7,712 bases of DNA from NCBI GenBank assembly GCA_021779415.1, contig JAJYAS010000144.1, positions 1 to 7,712 of the forward strand, in the 5' to 3' direction. The notes under the pieces were generated by a model. The model had not been told where the DNA came from. It worked only from the letters and a program-made list of their open reading frames with translations, and did no database searches. A program made the translations under genes and the position numbers. The stretch comes from Bacillota bacterium. Lineage in GTDB: Bacteria > Bacillota_B > Desulfitobacteriia > Desulfitobacteriales > Desulfitobacteriaceae. Each line of letters starts with the position of its first letter. The stretch's first letter is position 1. Shown here in pieces: positions 1 to 7,153 of this stretch.

Positions 1-51
1 TTGAATGCTTGGGTCTTTAATTGCATCAGCATAAATTTGTTCCATCGACAT
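1..51 (-). CDS. Unidentified gene downstream of cooS, N-terminal 17 codons only
   Basis: A minus-strand ATG at 51-49 opens a frame that stays open to the window edge and reads MSMEQIYADAIKDPSIQ. It is preceded by a strong AAAGGAGG Shine-Dalgarno at 66-59 with 7 nt spacing. It starts only 16 nt after the cooS stop codon, so it is almost certainly co-transcribed with cooC and cooS. A second in-frame ATG lies two codons further in, but the spacing favours the first. Seventeen residues are too few to name the product. They show no cysteine motif, so they do not look like the start of a CooF-type ferredoxin. The existence of the gene is well supported; its function is unknown. Confidence 0.75.
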   Translation of the reverse strand, partial: MSMEQIYADAIKDPSIQ

Positions 52-58
52 AAACGTT

Positions 59-66
59 CCTCCTTT
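59..66 (-). promoter_or_regulatory. Ribosome binding site of the partial gene after cooS
   Basis: The minus strand reads AAAGGAGG, 7 nt before the ATG at 51-49. This near-perfect Shine-Dalgarno is the main evidence that a real gene begins at the left edge. Confidence 0.8.
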
Positions 67-67
67 C

Positions 68-2086
68 TTACCAACCTTGGGCGAGTGCCGTGTTATTTTT
101 TTCTGCAGTCTTTTTATGGATACCCAACTTCCAAGTCCGATACTCTAGCGCATCTAAGAGTTTTTTGGCACCAATGTTAGGATCTACTTCAAAAATAAAA
201 TTACCGCCGAACACGTCATGGGCAATTTGGGTCGCGATACCATAGACAAGATCACTCCCTTCAAGAGGAGGCAGAGATCCAACGTGAGTAGGTAACCCGA
301 GGGAAACACACCACGAACCGATTGCGACTGCTTTTTCATGCATAGCTTCCGGAGCAGAGGCTACAAAGGGAACTTTCGGGATATCGACACCCAGTTCATT
401 AGCCATTGCGACAGCCAAATCTGCGCCACGGCTGTTATCCACGCAAGAGCCAACATGGAAGACTAACGGAAGACCCGTTGACAATTGTGGATTTGCAGCT
501 TCTAGAGTGCTTAAGAACGCTTTAAGACCTTCACCCGCATAAGCTTCAACGGCTAAGGGGGACATGAGGCCGAATTTAGCATAAGCTCCTGATGAGCAAC
601 CAGTTGAAATAACGAAAACGTCATTTTTCACTAGTTCTTTTAAGACAGTAATGTGGGATTCATCTTGGGCTCGTTTTAAATTGTTACATCCGGCCATCAG
701 AGCGACCCCTTTGAGCTGTCCGCTCAGGATAGCATCTGTTAACACAGAAATCGGACGTTCCGGGCAGATCTTTGAGAAAATTTCCATGAGAGCTTCTACG
801 CTGAAACCAGCCACAAGCTTATGCTTTTCGCTAGGAATGGAGATTTTCTTAGGATCCCGATGTTTATAGGCTTCAATAGCAATGCTAATAAGTTTCTTGG
901 CATCATTCATAGCCGAAGTTGTATTGAAGGCGATATGTTGGGCACCAGGGATTTTCATGATTGCCTCTGTTGTAATAACTTTGGTATGGAAACATTCTGC
1001 AACAGTTTGCACCGCAGGATAGATACACTGAATATCAACAACCATCGCATCTAGGGCACCAGTCAAGATGGCCATTTCCTGTGAGGCGGAAGAGGTTGCT
1101 AGATACACACCTTCGCGCATGAGCAACTCATTACCGGTACAACATATCCCTACGATATTTACTCCTTCAGCTCCAGCCTTTACTGCATCATCTTTCATGG
1201 CTCGCGCAGCTGCAACAACCATTTCGCTCAAAACCGGGTTATGCCCGTGAACTGCTATATTCACCATTTTAGGGTTGATTACTCCCAGATTGGCCTCCGA
1301 GACTATGGGTTCGGGGATTCCAAACAAAACGTCGCTGAGACTTGTTCCGATATATTCCCCACCTAAGTCGGCAAGTGAGCTTTTAAGTCCCCCGAAAATA
1401 ATATTTACTGGATCACTATCAACGCCCATGGCCGTTTGTGCGATAAGTTCAGTAATAGATCCATCAATATTCCTCGGCATAATATTCGTGTGCTGGAATT
1501 TCCTGCGTCGTCCTTCTGTCATGAAGGAGTCCAAAAAGGCTAGCGGACGATCTTGGTAACGCCCGAAATCTGAATACCCAATCTCTACAACATCTCTAAG
1601 GATGTCTTTCTCCTCACGGTCAAGGGTAGCAACTCCTAGTTTTTCAGCTAGTTTTTGAAGCTTTGCCGGGGATTTGATTTCATAATCGTCGGCATGTCCA
1701 TCGACTAAAGCATGAGCTGTATGCAGGACATGGCGCGCGTGCTCTGAGTGGGATGCAGCTCCTCCTGCAATCATTCGGACTAGGTTACGAGAAACGATGG
1801 TGTACGCAGTTGCACCGCATATTCCTCGACTACTAGGACCCTCCTCCTTTTTCACGCGACAAGGACCGGCAATACAAATCCGGCAACATATTCCATTATA
1901 TCCAAAGGTACACTGCGGTTGTTGTGCAACTACGCGGTCATAAACCGTCTCGATTTTTTTATCCTGGATCATTTTTAACATTTGCAGTGCGCCAGGGTCG
2001 GTCGTACGAATGGGATTCTTAGGATCAACGACTCGTGGAGCGTCCGAAGGACGAGCGGTGTGGGTCAAATCCCGATATCTAGGCAT
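68..2086 (-). CDS. cooS: Anaerobic Ni-Fe carbon monoxide dehydrogenase, catalytic subunit CooS
   Basis: This 672-residue protein interconverts CO and CO2 at a Ni-Fe-S C-cluster; it is a cytoplasmic homodimer in this family. All expected ligands are visible when aligned by eye to Carboxydothermus CODH-II. D-cluster cysteines are C59 and C67; B-cluster cysteines are C68, C71, C76 and C90. C-cluster ligands are H282 (VHGHNP), C316 (GICCTGNE), C354, C467 (MAGC), C497 (STGC) and C548 (GSC). The proton-transfer residues are also present: H113, H116, H119, H122 and K585 in APEAMHEK. The start ATG follows AGGAGG (2099-2094) by 7 nt. Length is slightly above the usual 630-640 residues because of a longer N-terminus. 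It lies 65 nt downstream of cooC in the same operon, which fits a nickel-loaded active enzyme. Whether it oxidises CO for energy or reduces CO2 for acetyl-CoA synthesis cannot be decided, since no cooF or acsB is visible. Confidence 0.97.
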   Translation of the reverse strand: MPRYRDLTHTARPSDAPRVVDPKNPIRTTDPGALQMLKMIQDKKIETVYDRVVAQQPQCTFGYNGICCRICIAGPCRVKKEEGPSSRGICGATAYTIVSRNLVRMIAGGAASHSEHARHVLHTAHALVDGHADDYEIKSPAKLQKLAEKLGVATLDREEKDILRDVVEIGYSDFGRYQDRPLAFLDSFMTEGRRRKFQHTNIMPRNIDGSITELIAQTAMGVDSDPVNIIFGGLKSSLADLGGEYIGTSLSDVLFGIPEPIVSEANLGVINPKMVNIAVHGHNPVLSEMVVAAARAMKDDAVKAGAEGVNIVGICCTGNELLMREGVYLATSSASQEMAILTGALDAMVVDIQCIYPAVQTVAECFHTKVITTEAIMKIPGAQHIAFNTTSAMNDAKKLISIAIEAYKHRDPKKISIPSEKHKLVAGFSVEALMEIFSKICPERPISVLTDAILSGQLKGVALMAGCNNLKRAQDESHITVLKELVKNDVFVISTGCSSGAYAKFGLMSPLAVEAYAGEGLKAFLSTLEAANPQLSTGLPLVFHVGSCVDNSRGADLAVAMANELGVDIPKVPFVASAPEAMHEKAVAIGSWCVSLGLPTHVGSLPPLEGSDLVYGIATQIAHDVFGGNFIFEVDPNIGAKKLLDALEYRTWKLGIHKKTAEKNNTALAQGW

Positions 2087-2151
2087 TTTACAACCTCCTC
2101 TTTTTTAATATCTCTTCTCATTACTCTCATTTCTCCAAACGAAAACCTCTT

Positions 2152-2916
2152 TCATCTCCCTTCATCGGTAATCTTTTGATAGATTGTATTGAGCTTAACT
2201 CCCAGAGACCCTTCAGGCAATTCATCACTCCCTGTATTTATGGACATTTCCAACAGTTCGTCGCTGTAAGGGATCAGACCGATCAGCTGTTCTGAAGAAA
2301 AGCGGTCTCTAAGAAAACCTTCATCTTTAGCATTGCGGATTTTATTCCCAATGACAACCACACGAGGAATGCCCAATTCAAGCGCTAATTGTTGAATAAC
2401 TTTTACAGTTTGTACACTAACTTTACTTGGTTCGGTAACGATGACTAAGACGTCAACACCCATAGCTGTACCCCGTGTGAGTTGTTCAATGCCTGCACCC
2501 ATATCTAAAATAACCGTATCTTGTTCCCCAAGGATTAATGAGTTAACCAAAGCTTGGAGAAAGCTGTTTTCTCTACAATAGCAGGAGGTTCCTCCCCCCT
2601 TGATGTTCCCCATACGAAAGAAACGAATTGGGCCCACTGAAACACAGTAATCGTCCAGTATGTCATCCACATTGGGGTTTAAAGGATAAAAGGTACCGCT
2701 GCCACCCATTCGCTCTTCAATTAGTTCTTTCATGTCGACAATGGGTTTTAAGTCCGCAAGAACATCATCTGAGATTCCCATGACTGAGCCAAGGCTGGCA
2801 TCAGGGTCCGCATCGACTGCCAAAACTGTTATTCCCTGCAACGATAGCCAACGAGCAAAATTTGCAGCAAACGTGGTTTTACCAACCCCACCTTTGCCTG
2901 AGATTGCGATTTTCAA
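2152..2916 (-). CDS. cooC: CO dehydrogenase maturation ATPase CooC
   Basis: This 254-residue MinD/ParA-like P-loop ATPase inserts nickel into the C-cluster of CooS. The deviant Walker A loop is at residues 7-15 (GKGGVGKTT) with the signature lysine K8. A switch-type AVDADPD segment is at 34-38 onward, and Walker B is at about 135-140 (VILDMG). The nickel/zinc-binding CxC pair characteristic of CooC is C112 and C114 (SCYC), the same numbering as in the characterised Carboxydothermus CooC1. The start is a TTG at 2916-2914, chosen because AAGGAG lies 9 nt upstream and MKIAISGKGG is the normal N-terminus. It is the first visible gene of the coo operon and directly precedes cooS. The name is well supported; the exact start is very likely. 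Confidence 0.95.
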   Translation of the reverse strand: MKIAISGKGGVGKTTFAANFARWLSLQGITVLAVDADPDASLGSVMGISDDVLADLKPIVDMKELIEERMGGSGTFYPLNPNVDDILDDYCVSVGPIRFFRMGNIKGGGTSCYCRENSFLQALVNSLILGEQDTVILDMGAGIEQLTRGTAMGVDVLVIVTEPSKVSVQTVKVIQQLALELGIPRVVVIGNKIRNAKDEGFLRDRFSSEQLIGLIPYSDELLEMSINTGSDELPEGSLGVKLNTIYQKITDEGR

Positions 2917-2925
2917 CGGCTTGCA

Positions 2926-2931
2926 CTCCTT
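2926..2931 (-). promoter_or_regulatory. Ribosome binding site fixing the TTG start of cooC
   Basis: The minus strand reads AAGGAG, 9 nt before the TTG at 2916-2914. It supports TTG initiation, because no ATG in frame gives the complete P-loop with a comparable site. Confidence 0.75.
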
Positions 2932-2980
2932 CTGGGTGTTTATTCTTTAGACTTCTCCGGAAAGACAATGGCCTTTAAAC

Positions 2981-2986
2981 ATTATA
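2981..2986 (-). promoter_or_regulatory. Candidate -10 element for the coo operon
   Basis: TATAAT on the minus strand lies 65 nt before the cooC start codon. No recognisable -35 sits at 16-18 nt; the nearest TTG-like hexamer (TTGCAG, 3014-3009) is 22 nt away. If this is the promoter, it would be expected to need an activator. This is inference from sequence only. Confidence 0.35.
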
Positions 2987-3164
2987 TTCTTTTTTTATTG
3001 TTTAAATCCTGCAAACTTTCTGAATTTATTTGTTGTTTTTTACTTTTCTTTTTATTGAATAATTAAACCTATATACAAATTTTAATATTCAGTAAATTGT
3101 TTAATATTTAGAATTTTCTAATATTTGTTTTTACTAAGTAAATGTTCCGTCTAACTATTACTAC

Positions 3165-3187
3165 GTAATACCTTGACAAGGTATTAC
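3165..3187. repeat. Perfect 23-bp palindrome, operator-like
   Basis: GTAATACCTTG and CAAGGTATTAC are exact reverse complements flanking a single central base (3176). No T-run follows on either strand, so it is not an ordinary intrinsic terminator. The size and symmetry are typical of a binding site for a dimeric helix-turn-helix regulator. It lies between the OYE pseudogene and the coo operon leader. Which regulator might bind is unknown. Confidence 0.6.
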
Positions 3188-3192
3188 CTCCC

Positions 3193-3229
3193 AGAAAACG
3201 GATGTGTTGCATCTCTAGAACACTATCCG

Positions 3230-3231
<2 letters not shown>
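3193..3231 (-). terminator. Terminator-like hairpin after the OYE pseudogene
   Basis: On the minus strand, 3231-3219 pairs with 3208-3197 to form a 12-bp stem with one bulged base (3224) and a 10-nt loop. TTTTC follows the stem. It overlaps the stop codon of the OYE remnant (TAA, 3232-3230). The U-tract is short, so it may be a weak terminator, but the position is what is expected for the end of that transcript. Confidence 0.55.
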
Positions 3232-4670
<1,439 letters not shown>

Positions 4671-4679
4671 ATCTTTTCT

Positions 4680-4685
4680 CTCCTC
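4680..4685 (-). promoter_or_regulatory. Ribosome binding site fixing the TTG start of degV
   Basis: GAGGAG on the minus strand is 9 nt before TTG 4670-4668. It decides the start in favour of the shorter 285-residue protein. Confidence 0.75.
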
Positions 4686-4729
4686 TATAAAAGCACCGCA
4701 AAACATTCTTGTGTTATAGGCTCGTCTAA

Positions 4730-4758
4730 AGTATATCCTAAAATATAACACGTAGCAA
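4730..4758 (-). promoter_or_regulatory. Probable sigma-A promoter of degV
   Basis: The minus strand shows a -35 TTGCTA (4758-4753) and a -10 TATACT (4735-4730) separated by exactly 17 nt. It ends about 60 nt before the TTG start of degV and lies after the tRNA terminator, so degV would be transcribed on its own. Confidence 0.55.
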
Positions 4759-4799
4759 TCAAGAAGGTCTCTCCGTATAGAGATTAGCTAGAGTAATTT

Positions 4800-4843
4800 T
4801 TAAATAAAAAAACCACTCTAAAATACTACTTTAGAGTGGTTTT
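4800..4843 (-). terminator. Intrinsic terminator after tRNA-Pro
   Basis: A perfect 14-bp stem (4809-4822 with 4830-4843) has a 7-nt loop. On the minus strand it is followed by a T-rich tract (the complement of the A-run at 4806-4812 and further A/T bases). It starts about 28 nt after the tRNA 3' end and separates the tRNA from degV. The T-run on the other side could let it work in both directions. Confidence 0.85.
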
Positions 4844-4871
4844 AATTCAATTAAACTAGGGTAGACCTATA

Positions 4872-4948
4872 TGGTCGGGGCGACGGGATTCGAACCCACG
4901 GCCTCTTGGTCCCGAACCAAGCACGCTACCAAACTGCGCCACGCCCCG
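4872..4948 (-). tRNA. tRNA-Pro, anticodon CGG
   Basis: The minus strand folds as a 77-nt tRNA with an encoded CCA (4874-4872). The acceptor stem CGGGGCG (4948-4942) pairs with CGCCCCG (4882-4876), leaving discriminator A. The anticodon stem CTTGG/CCAAG encloses loop TTCGGGA, giving anticodon CGG, which reads proline codon CCG. The T arm GTGGGTTCGAATCCCGT contains the invariant TTCGAAT, and the D arm GCGCAGTTTGGTAGCGTGC is regular. All stems pair without mismatch. Confidence 0.97.
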
Positions 4949-4966
4949 TTTTATAGAACGTGTATT

Positions 4967-4995
4967 ATAATAACAAATCGATTCAATTCTGTCAA
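4967..4995 (-). promoter_or_regulatory. Promoter of the tRNA-Pro gene
   Basis: A consensus -35 TTGACA (4995-4990) and a -10 TATTAT (4972-4967) are separated by 17 nt on the minus strand. TATAAT at 4969-4964 overlaps it with 20-nt spacing. The position about 20 nt before the mature tRNA 5' end is typical of a strong stable-RNA promoter. Confidence 0.75.
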
Positions 4996-5072
4996 CCTTA
5001 TTTTTTAAATGATAAGTGAATACCAAGTTCCTCAAGTTTCCCCACCTCAGTTTGTTCTTAGTCTTAAAATAA

Positions 5073-5081
5073 TGGTATGAT
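5073..5081 (+). promoter_or_regulatory. Probable extended -10 promoter of the GNAT gene
   Basis: TGG followed by TATGAT (5076-5081) forms an extended -10. A weak -35 (TTGTTC, 5052-5057) lies 18 nt upstream. The start codon is about 40 nt downstream. It diverges from the tRNA-Pro promoter across a short intergenic space. Confidence 0.5.
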
Positions 5082-5122
5082 AAGATTCAGCGCGAATTAT
5101 TTAATTTTAAGGAGTCTTTTAT

Positions 5123-5662
5123 ATGCTAAAAGGTCAGAAGACAGCCATTCGTTCACTTGAAGAAGATGACATTGATGCTTTGTATAAATGGTACAATGAC
5201 CAAGAGGTTAATCTATGGTCGAGTGGCGCTTGGCCGTTAAATACACTCTTGAGCAAAGATGAGGTCGCAGCTAAGTTTCTTGACGGTTCATCAGAGACAT
5301 ACCGCTATGCCATTTTGGATGAGAAAGATTTACTCATTGGAACAATAGGTTTTAAAGAACTCAACATCCCAGGACAATCCGTTACCCTCTTCATTGTTAT
5401 TGGTAATAAAACATATTGGGGCAAAGGGTATGGCACAGATGCATTGATTACGTTTGCACAGTTCCTTTTTACTCAGTGGAATTTCCACCGAATATCCTTA
5501 GATACCTGGGATGAAAATATCCGAGCGATTAAGGCGTATGAAAAGGTCGGTTTTAAGATCGAAGGACGCCAGCGCAAGGCGCGTTTCGTTATGGGAAACT
5601 ATCACGACGTTATTCTCATGGGTTTACTGCGTGATGAATTTCTCGCCTTACATGGAAAATAA
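5123..5662 (+). CDS. GNAT family N-acetyltransferase, RimJ/RimL type
   Basis: This 179-residue protein is full length for the RimJ/RimL-like group of acetyl-CoA-dependent acetyltransferases. The N-terminal part (1-40) has the group's LRSLEEDDID-like opening and a tryptophan-rich WYNDQEV segment. The acetyl-CoA pyrophosphate loop is at about 98-106 (YWGKGYGTDA). The following helix, RISLDTWDENIRAIKAYEKV (123-142), and GFKIEGRQRKA (143-153) form the conserved C-terminal half with the Asn and Tyr typical of the fold. AAGGAG (5109-5114) is 8 nt before the ATG. It is a single-gene unit between the divergent tRNA promoter and the rib leader, with no clear terminator of its own. Substrates in this group range from ribosomal proteins to antibiotics and polyamines; none can be assigned here. 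Confidence 0.9.
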   Translation: MLKGQKTAIRSLEEDDIDALYKWYNDQEVNLWSSGAWPLNTLLSKDEVAAKFLDGSSETYRYAILDEKDLLIGTIGFKELNIPGQSVTLFIVIGNKTYWGKGYGTDALITFAQFLFTQWNFHRISLDTWDENIRAIKAYEKVGFKIEGRQRKARFVMGNYHDVILMGLLRDEFLALHGK

Positions 5663-5667
5663 TAGGG

Positions 5668-5696
5668 TTGCTAAAATCAAAACTAAAGAGTAAACT
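5668..5696 (+). promoter_or_regulatory. Probable promoter of the rib operon
   Basis: A -35 TTGCTA (5668-5673) and a -10 TAAACT (5691-5696) are 17 nt apart. Transcription would start near 5703, about 20 nt before the riboswitch P1 stem. The -10 is imperfect, but the placement is right for an RNA that must include the whole aptamer. Confidence 0.5.
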
Positions 5697-5723
5697 ATAA
5701 ACTAATTTAATATATAGTAACAA

Positions 5724-5829
5724 TCCTCTGGGGTTGGGTGAAATTCCCTACCGGCGGTAAAGCCCGCGAGCCTTTTGGCAGACCCGGTGTCATTCCGGGG
5801 CCGACAGTAAAGTCTGGATGAGAAGAGGA
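5724..5829 (+). ncRNA. FMN riboswitch (RFN element) aptamer
   Basis: The conserved core is easily recognised: GGGTGAAATTCCC, then ACCGGCGGTAAAGCCCGCGA, GGCAGACCCGGTG, ATTCCGGGGCCGACAG and AAAGTCTGGATG, in family order. The closing P1 stem TCCTCT (5724-5729) pairs perfectly with AGAGGA (5824-5829). It lies directly ahead of ribD, the usual position in Firmicutes. FMN binding should stabilise P1 and favour the downstream terminator, switching the rib genes off. Confidence 0.97.
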
Positions 5830-5841
5830 ACACTTGGAATT

Positions 5842-5862
5842 AAGCGTATGTGCGCTTTTTTT
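5842..5862 (+). terminator. Short hairpin with T-run between aptamer and main terminator
   Basis: AAGCG (5842-5846) pairs with CGCTT (5853-5857) around a 6-nt loop, and T continues to 5862. The 5-bp stem is weak for termination by itself. It may be a pause site or a minor terminator in the riboswitch leader. Confidence 0.35.
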
Positions 5863-5882
5863 GAGCTGTGACTTTCTGACCC

Positions 5883-5911
5883 AACACCCAGAGAAAAACG
5901 GGTGTTTTTTT
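5883..5911 (+). terminator. Riboswitch-controlled intrinsic terminator of the rib leader
   Basis: AACACCC (5883-5889) pairs with GGGTGTT (5900-5906) around a 10-nt loop, followed by T to 5911 and a further T-rich tract. It sits 54 nt after the aptamer and about 65 nt before the ribD start. Its 5' arm is also complementary to the start of the aptamer, giving a mutually exclusive antiterminator. Confidence 0.85.
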
Positions 5912-5974
5912 ATTTTCTATTTTCACGGTTTTTTGGAGACACTAACTCCTAAATTCTAAGAAAGGAACTTTACA

Positions 5975-7081
5975 GTGTACGAATTAATCTCTACAAATTT
6001 CAACGATGAAACATATATGAAAAGAGCACTCGAGTTGGCAGAAACAGCAAGGGGCAGAACGAGTCCTAATCCTCTAGTTGGGTGTGTTATCGTCAAAGAT
6101 GAACAAATTGTCGGAGAAGGGTATCACCTAAAGGCAGGGACTCCTCACGCGGAAGTACACGCTCTAGCAGCTGCCGGACATCTGGCGCACGGTGCTACGG
6201 CTTACGTCACCTTGGAACCTTGCTCGCATTTTGGCCGCACACCACCTTGTGCCGACGCACTGATAAGTGCCGAAATCAAGCGAGTTGTCGTGGCCATGAG
6301 AGATCCGAACCCACTGGTCGCGGGTCGTGGAATAGACCGCTTGCGTGAAGCCGGAATTCAGGTAGAAGTGGGTGTTCTGTTACCGGAAGCCGCTACCATG
6401 AACGAAGTCTTTATTAAGGCTATTACCACGGAATTACCCTTTGTTGTTTATAAAGTAGCAATGACCTTGGATGGCAAAATTGCTACTGAGACGGGAAGTT
6501 CCCGTTGGGTTAGTAATGAAGAGTCTAGGCATTATGCCCATCAACTACGTGATCGCTATGACGTCATCCTTGTCGGCAGTGAAACAGTCATCCAGGATGA
6601 CCCTGCCCTCACCTGCCGTCTACCCGACGGAAAAGACCCTATTCGGCTCGTTGTTGACGGACAGTTACGCCTTCCGGAGAACGCTCAAGTGCTTACTGCC
6701 TCAACACACAGTCCGTGTATCATCGCCACCACTCAAGCAGCCCCCGCTGACAAGGTTGAACGTCTCAAAGGATTGGACCAGGTCGAAATCTGGCAGTATA
6801 ACTCGCCACGACATGTTCCGCTGGAAAAGCTGTTGCGGGACCTTGTTCGTCGCGGTTGGACAAGTGTCTTACTAGAAGGAGGCGGTGGACTGGCGGGCTC
6901 ACTCATCCAAGAAGAGTTGGTTGACAAACTCGAACTTTTCATCGCACCTAAGCTAGTGGGAGGAAATGGTCCTTCTCCCCTTTCAGGTTTACATGTCAAG
7001 TCTATGTCGGAAGCCAAAGCGCTTCAAAATCTTCACATTGATATGGAAACTGGCGATCTTCATGTTACTGGTTATCTATAA
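5975..7081 (+). CDS. ribD: Bifunctional riboflavin biosynthesis deaminase/reductase RibD
   Basis: This 368-residue protein carries out two successive steps of riboflavin synthesis: deamination of the pyrimidine from GTP cyclohydrolase II, then NADPH-dependent reduction of its ribosyl side chain. The N-terminal cytidine-deaminase-like domain (about 12-150) has the zinc site H58-A-E60 and EPCSHFGRTPPC, with C83 and C92 as ligands and E60 as catalytic acid. The C-terminal reductase domain begins near 156 (FVVYKVAMTLDGKIAT) and includes WVSNEESR, ILVGSETVIQDDP and LLEGGGGLAGSL. Length is normal for the family. The GTG start is chosen because AAAGGA (5961-5966) lies 8 nt upstream. The next in-frame ATG, at residue 15, has no such site. 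It is the first gene after the FMN riboswitch and is followed by ribE after 72 nt. Confidence 0.97.
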   Translation: MYELISTNFNDETYMKRALELAETARGRTSPNPLVGCVIVKDEQIVGEGYHLKAGTPHAEVHALAAAGHLAHGATAYVTLEPCSHFGRTPPCADALISAEIKRVVVAMRDPNPLVAGRGIDRLREAGIQVEVGVLLPEAATMNEVFIKAITTELPFVVYKVAMTLDGKIATETGSSRWVSNEESRHYAHQLRDRYDVILVGSETVIQDDPALTCRLPDGKDPIRLVVDGQLRLPENAQVLTASTHSPCIIATTQAAPADKVERLKGLDQVEIWQYNSPRHVPLEKLLRDLVRRGWTSVLLEGGGGLAGSLIQEELVDKLELFIAPKLVGGNGPSPLSGLHVKSMSEAKALQNLHIDMETGDLHVTGYL

Positions 7082-7110
7082 TTAGGGATTTAATTTAAAC
7101 TCTATCAAAG

Positions 7111-7126
7111 TTAGATTAAAATCTAA
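7111..7126 (+). other. Small hairpin in the ribD-ribE spacer
   Basis: TTAGAT (7111-7116) pairs with ATCTAA (7121-7126) around a 4-nt loop. No T-run follows, so it is not a terminator. It could be an RNA-processing or stability element in the operon transcript, or chance in AT-rich sequence. Confidence 0.25.
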
Positions 7127-7153
7127 ACAGGGCGCCTTTGGGAGGGAATACAA

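Larger units (their letters stand above)
2917..3164. other. AT-rich non-coding region upstream of cooC
   Basis: No convincing gene is present on either strand. The sequence is strongly AT-rich and is the leader/promoter space of the minus-strand coo operon. A perfect -10 hexamer TATAAT lies at 2986-2981, with no good -35 at normal spacing. TAATATT occurs three times (3083, 3102 and 3120) at 18-19 nt intervals. A short reading frame on the minus strand (3320-3108) crosses this region but has no homology-like features and runs through hairpin and palindrome structures. Confidence 0.6.

Noticed and set aside
651..2179. Several plus-strand reading frames (651-869, 821-1054, 1068-1250, 1275-1559, 1982-2179) opposite cooS
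   Set aside because: They are antisense to a clearly coding gene, have no ribosome binding sites or recognisable motifs, and overlap one another.
3173..3178. TTGACA inside the 23-bp palindrome as a plus-strand -35
   Set aside because: No -10-like hexamer lies 16-18 nt downstream, and there is no plus-strand gene until 5123.
4671..4751. ATG at 4751 as the start of degV
   Set aside because: It would add 27 residues foreign to the family, lies inside the predicted promoter spacer, and lacks a Shine-Dalgarno, whereas TTG 4670 has GAGGAG at 9 nt.
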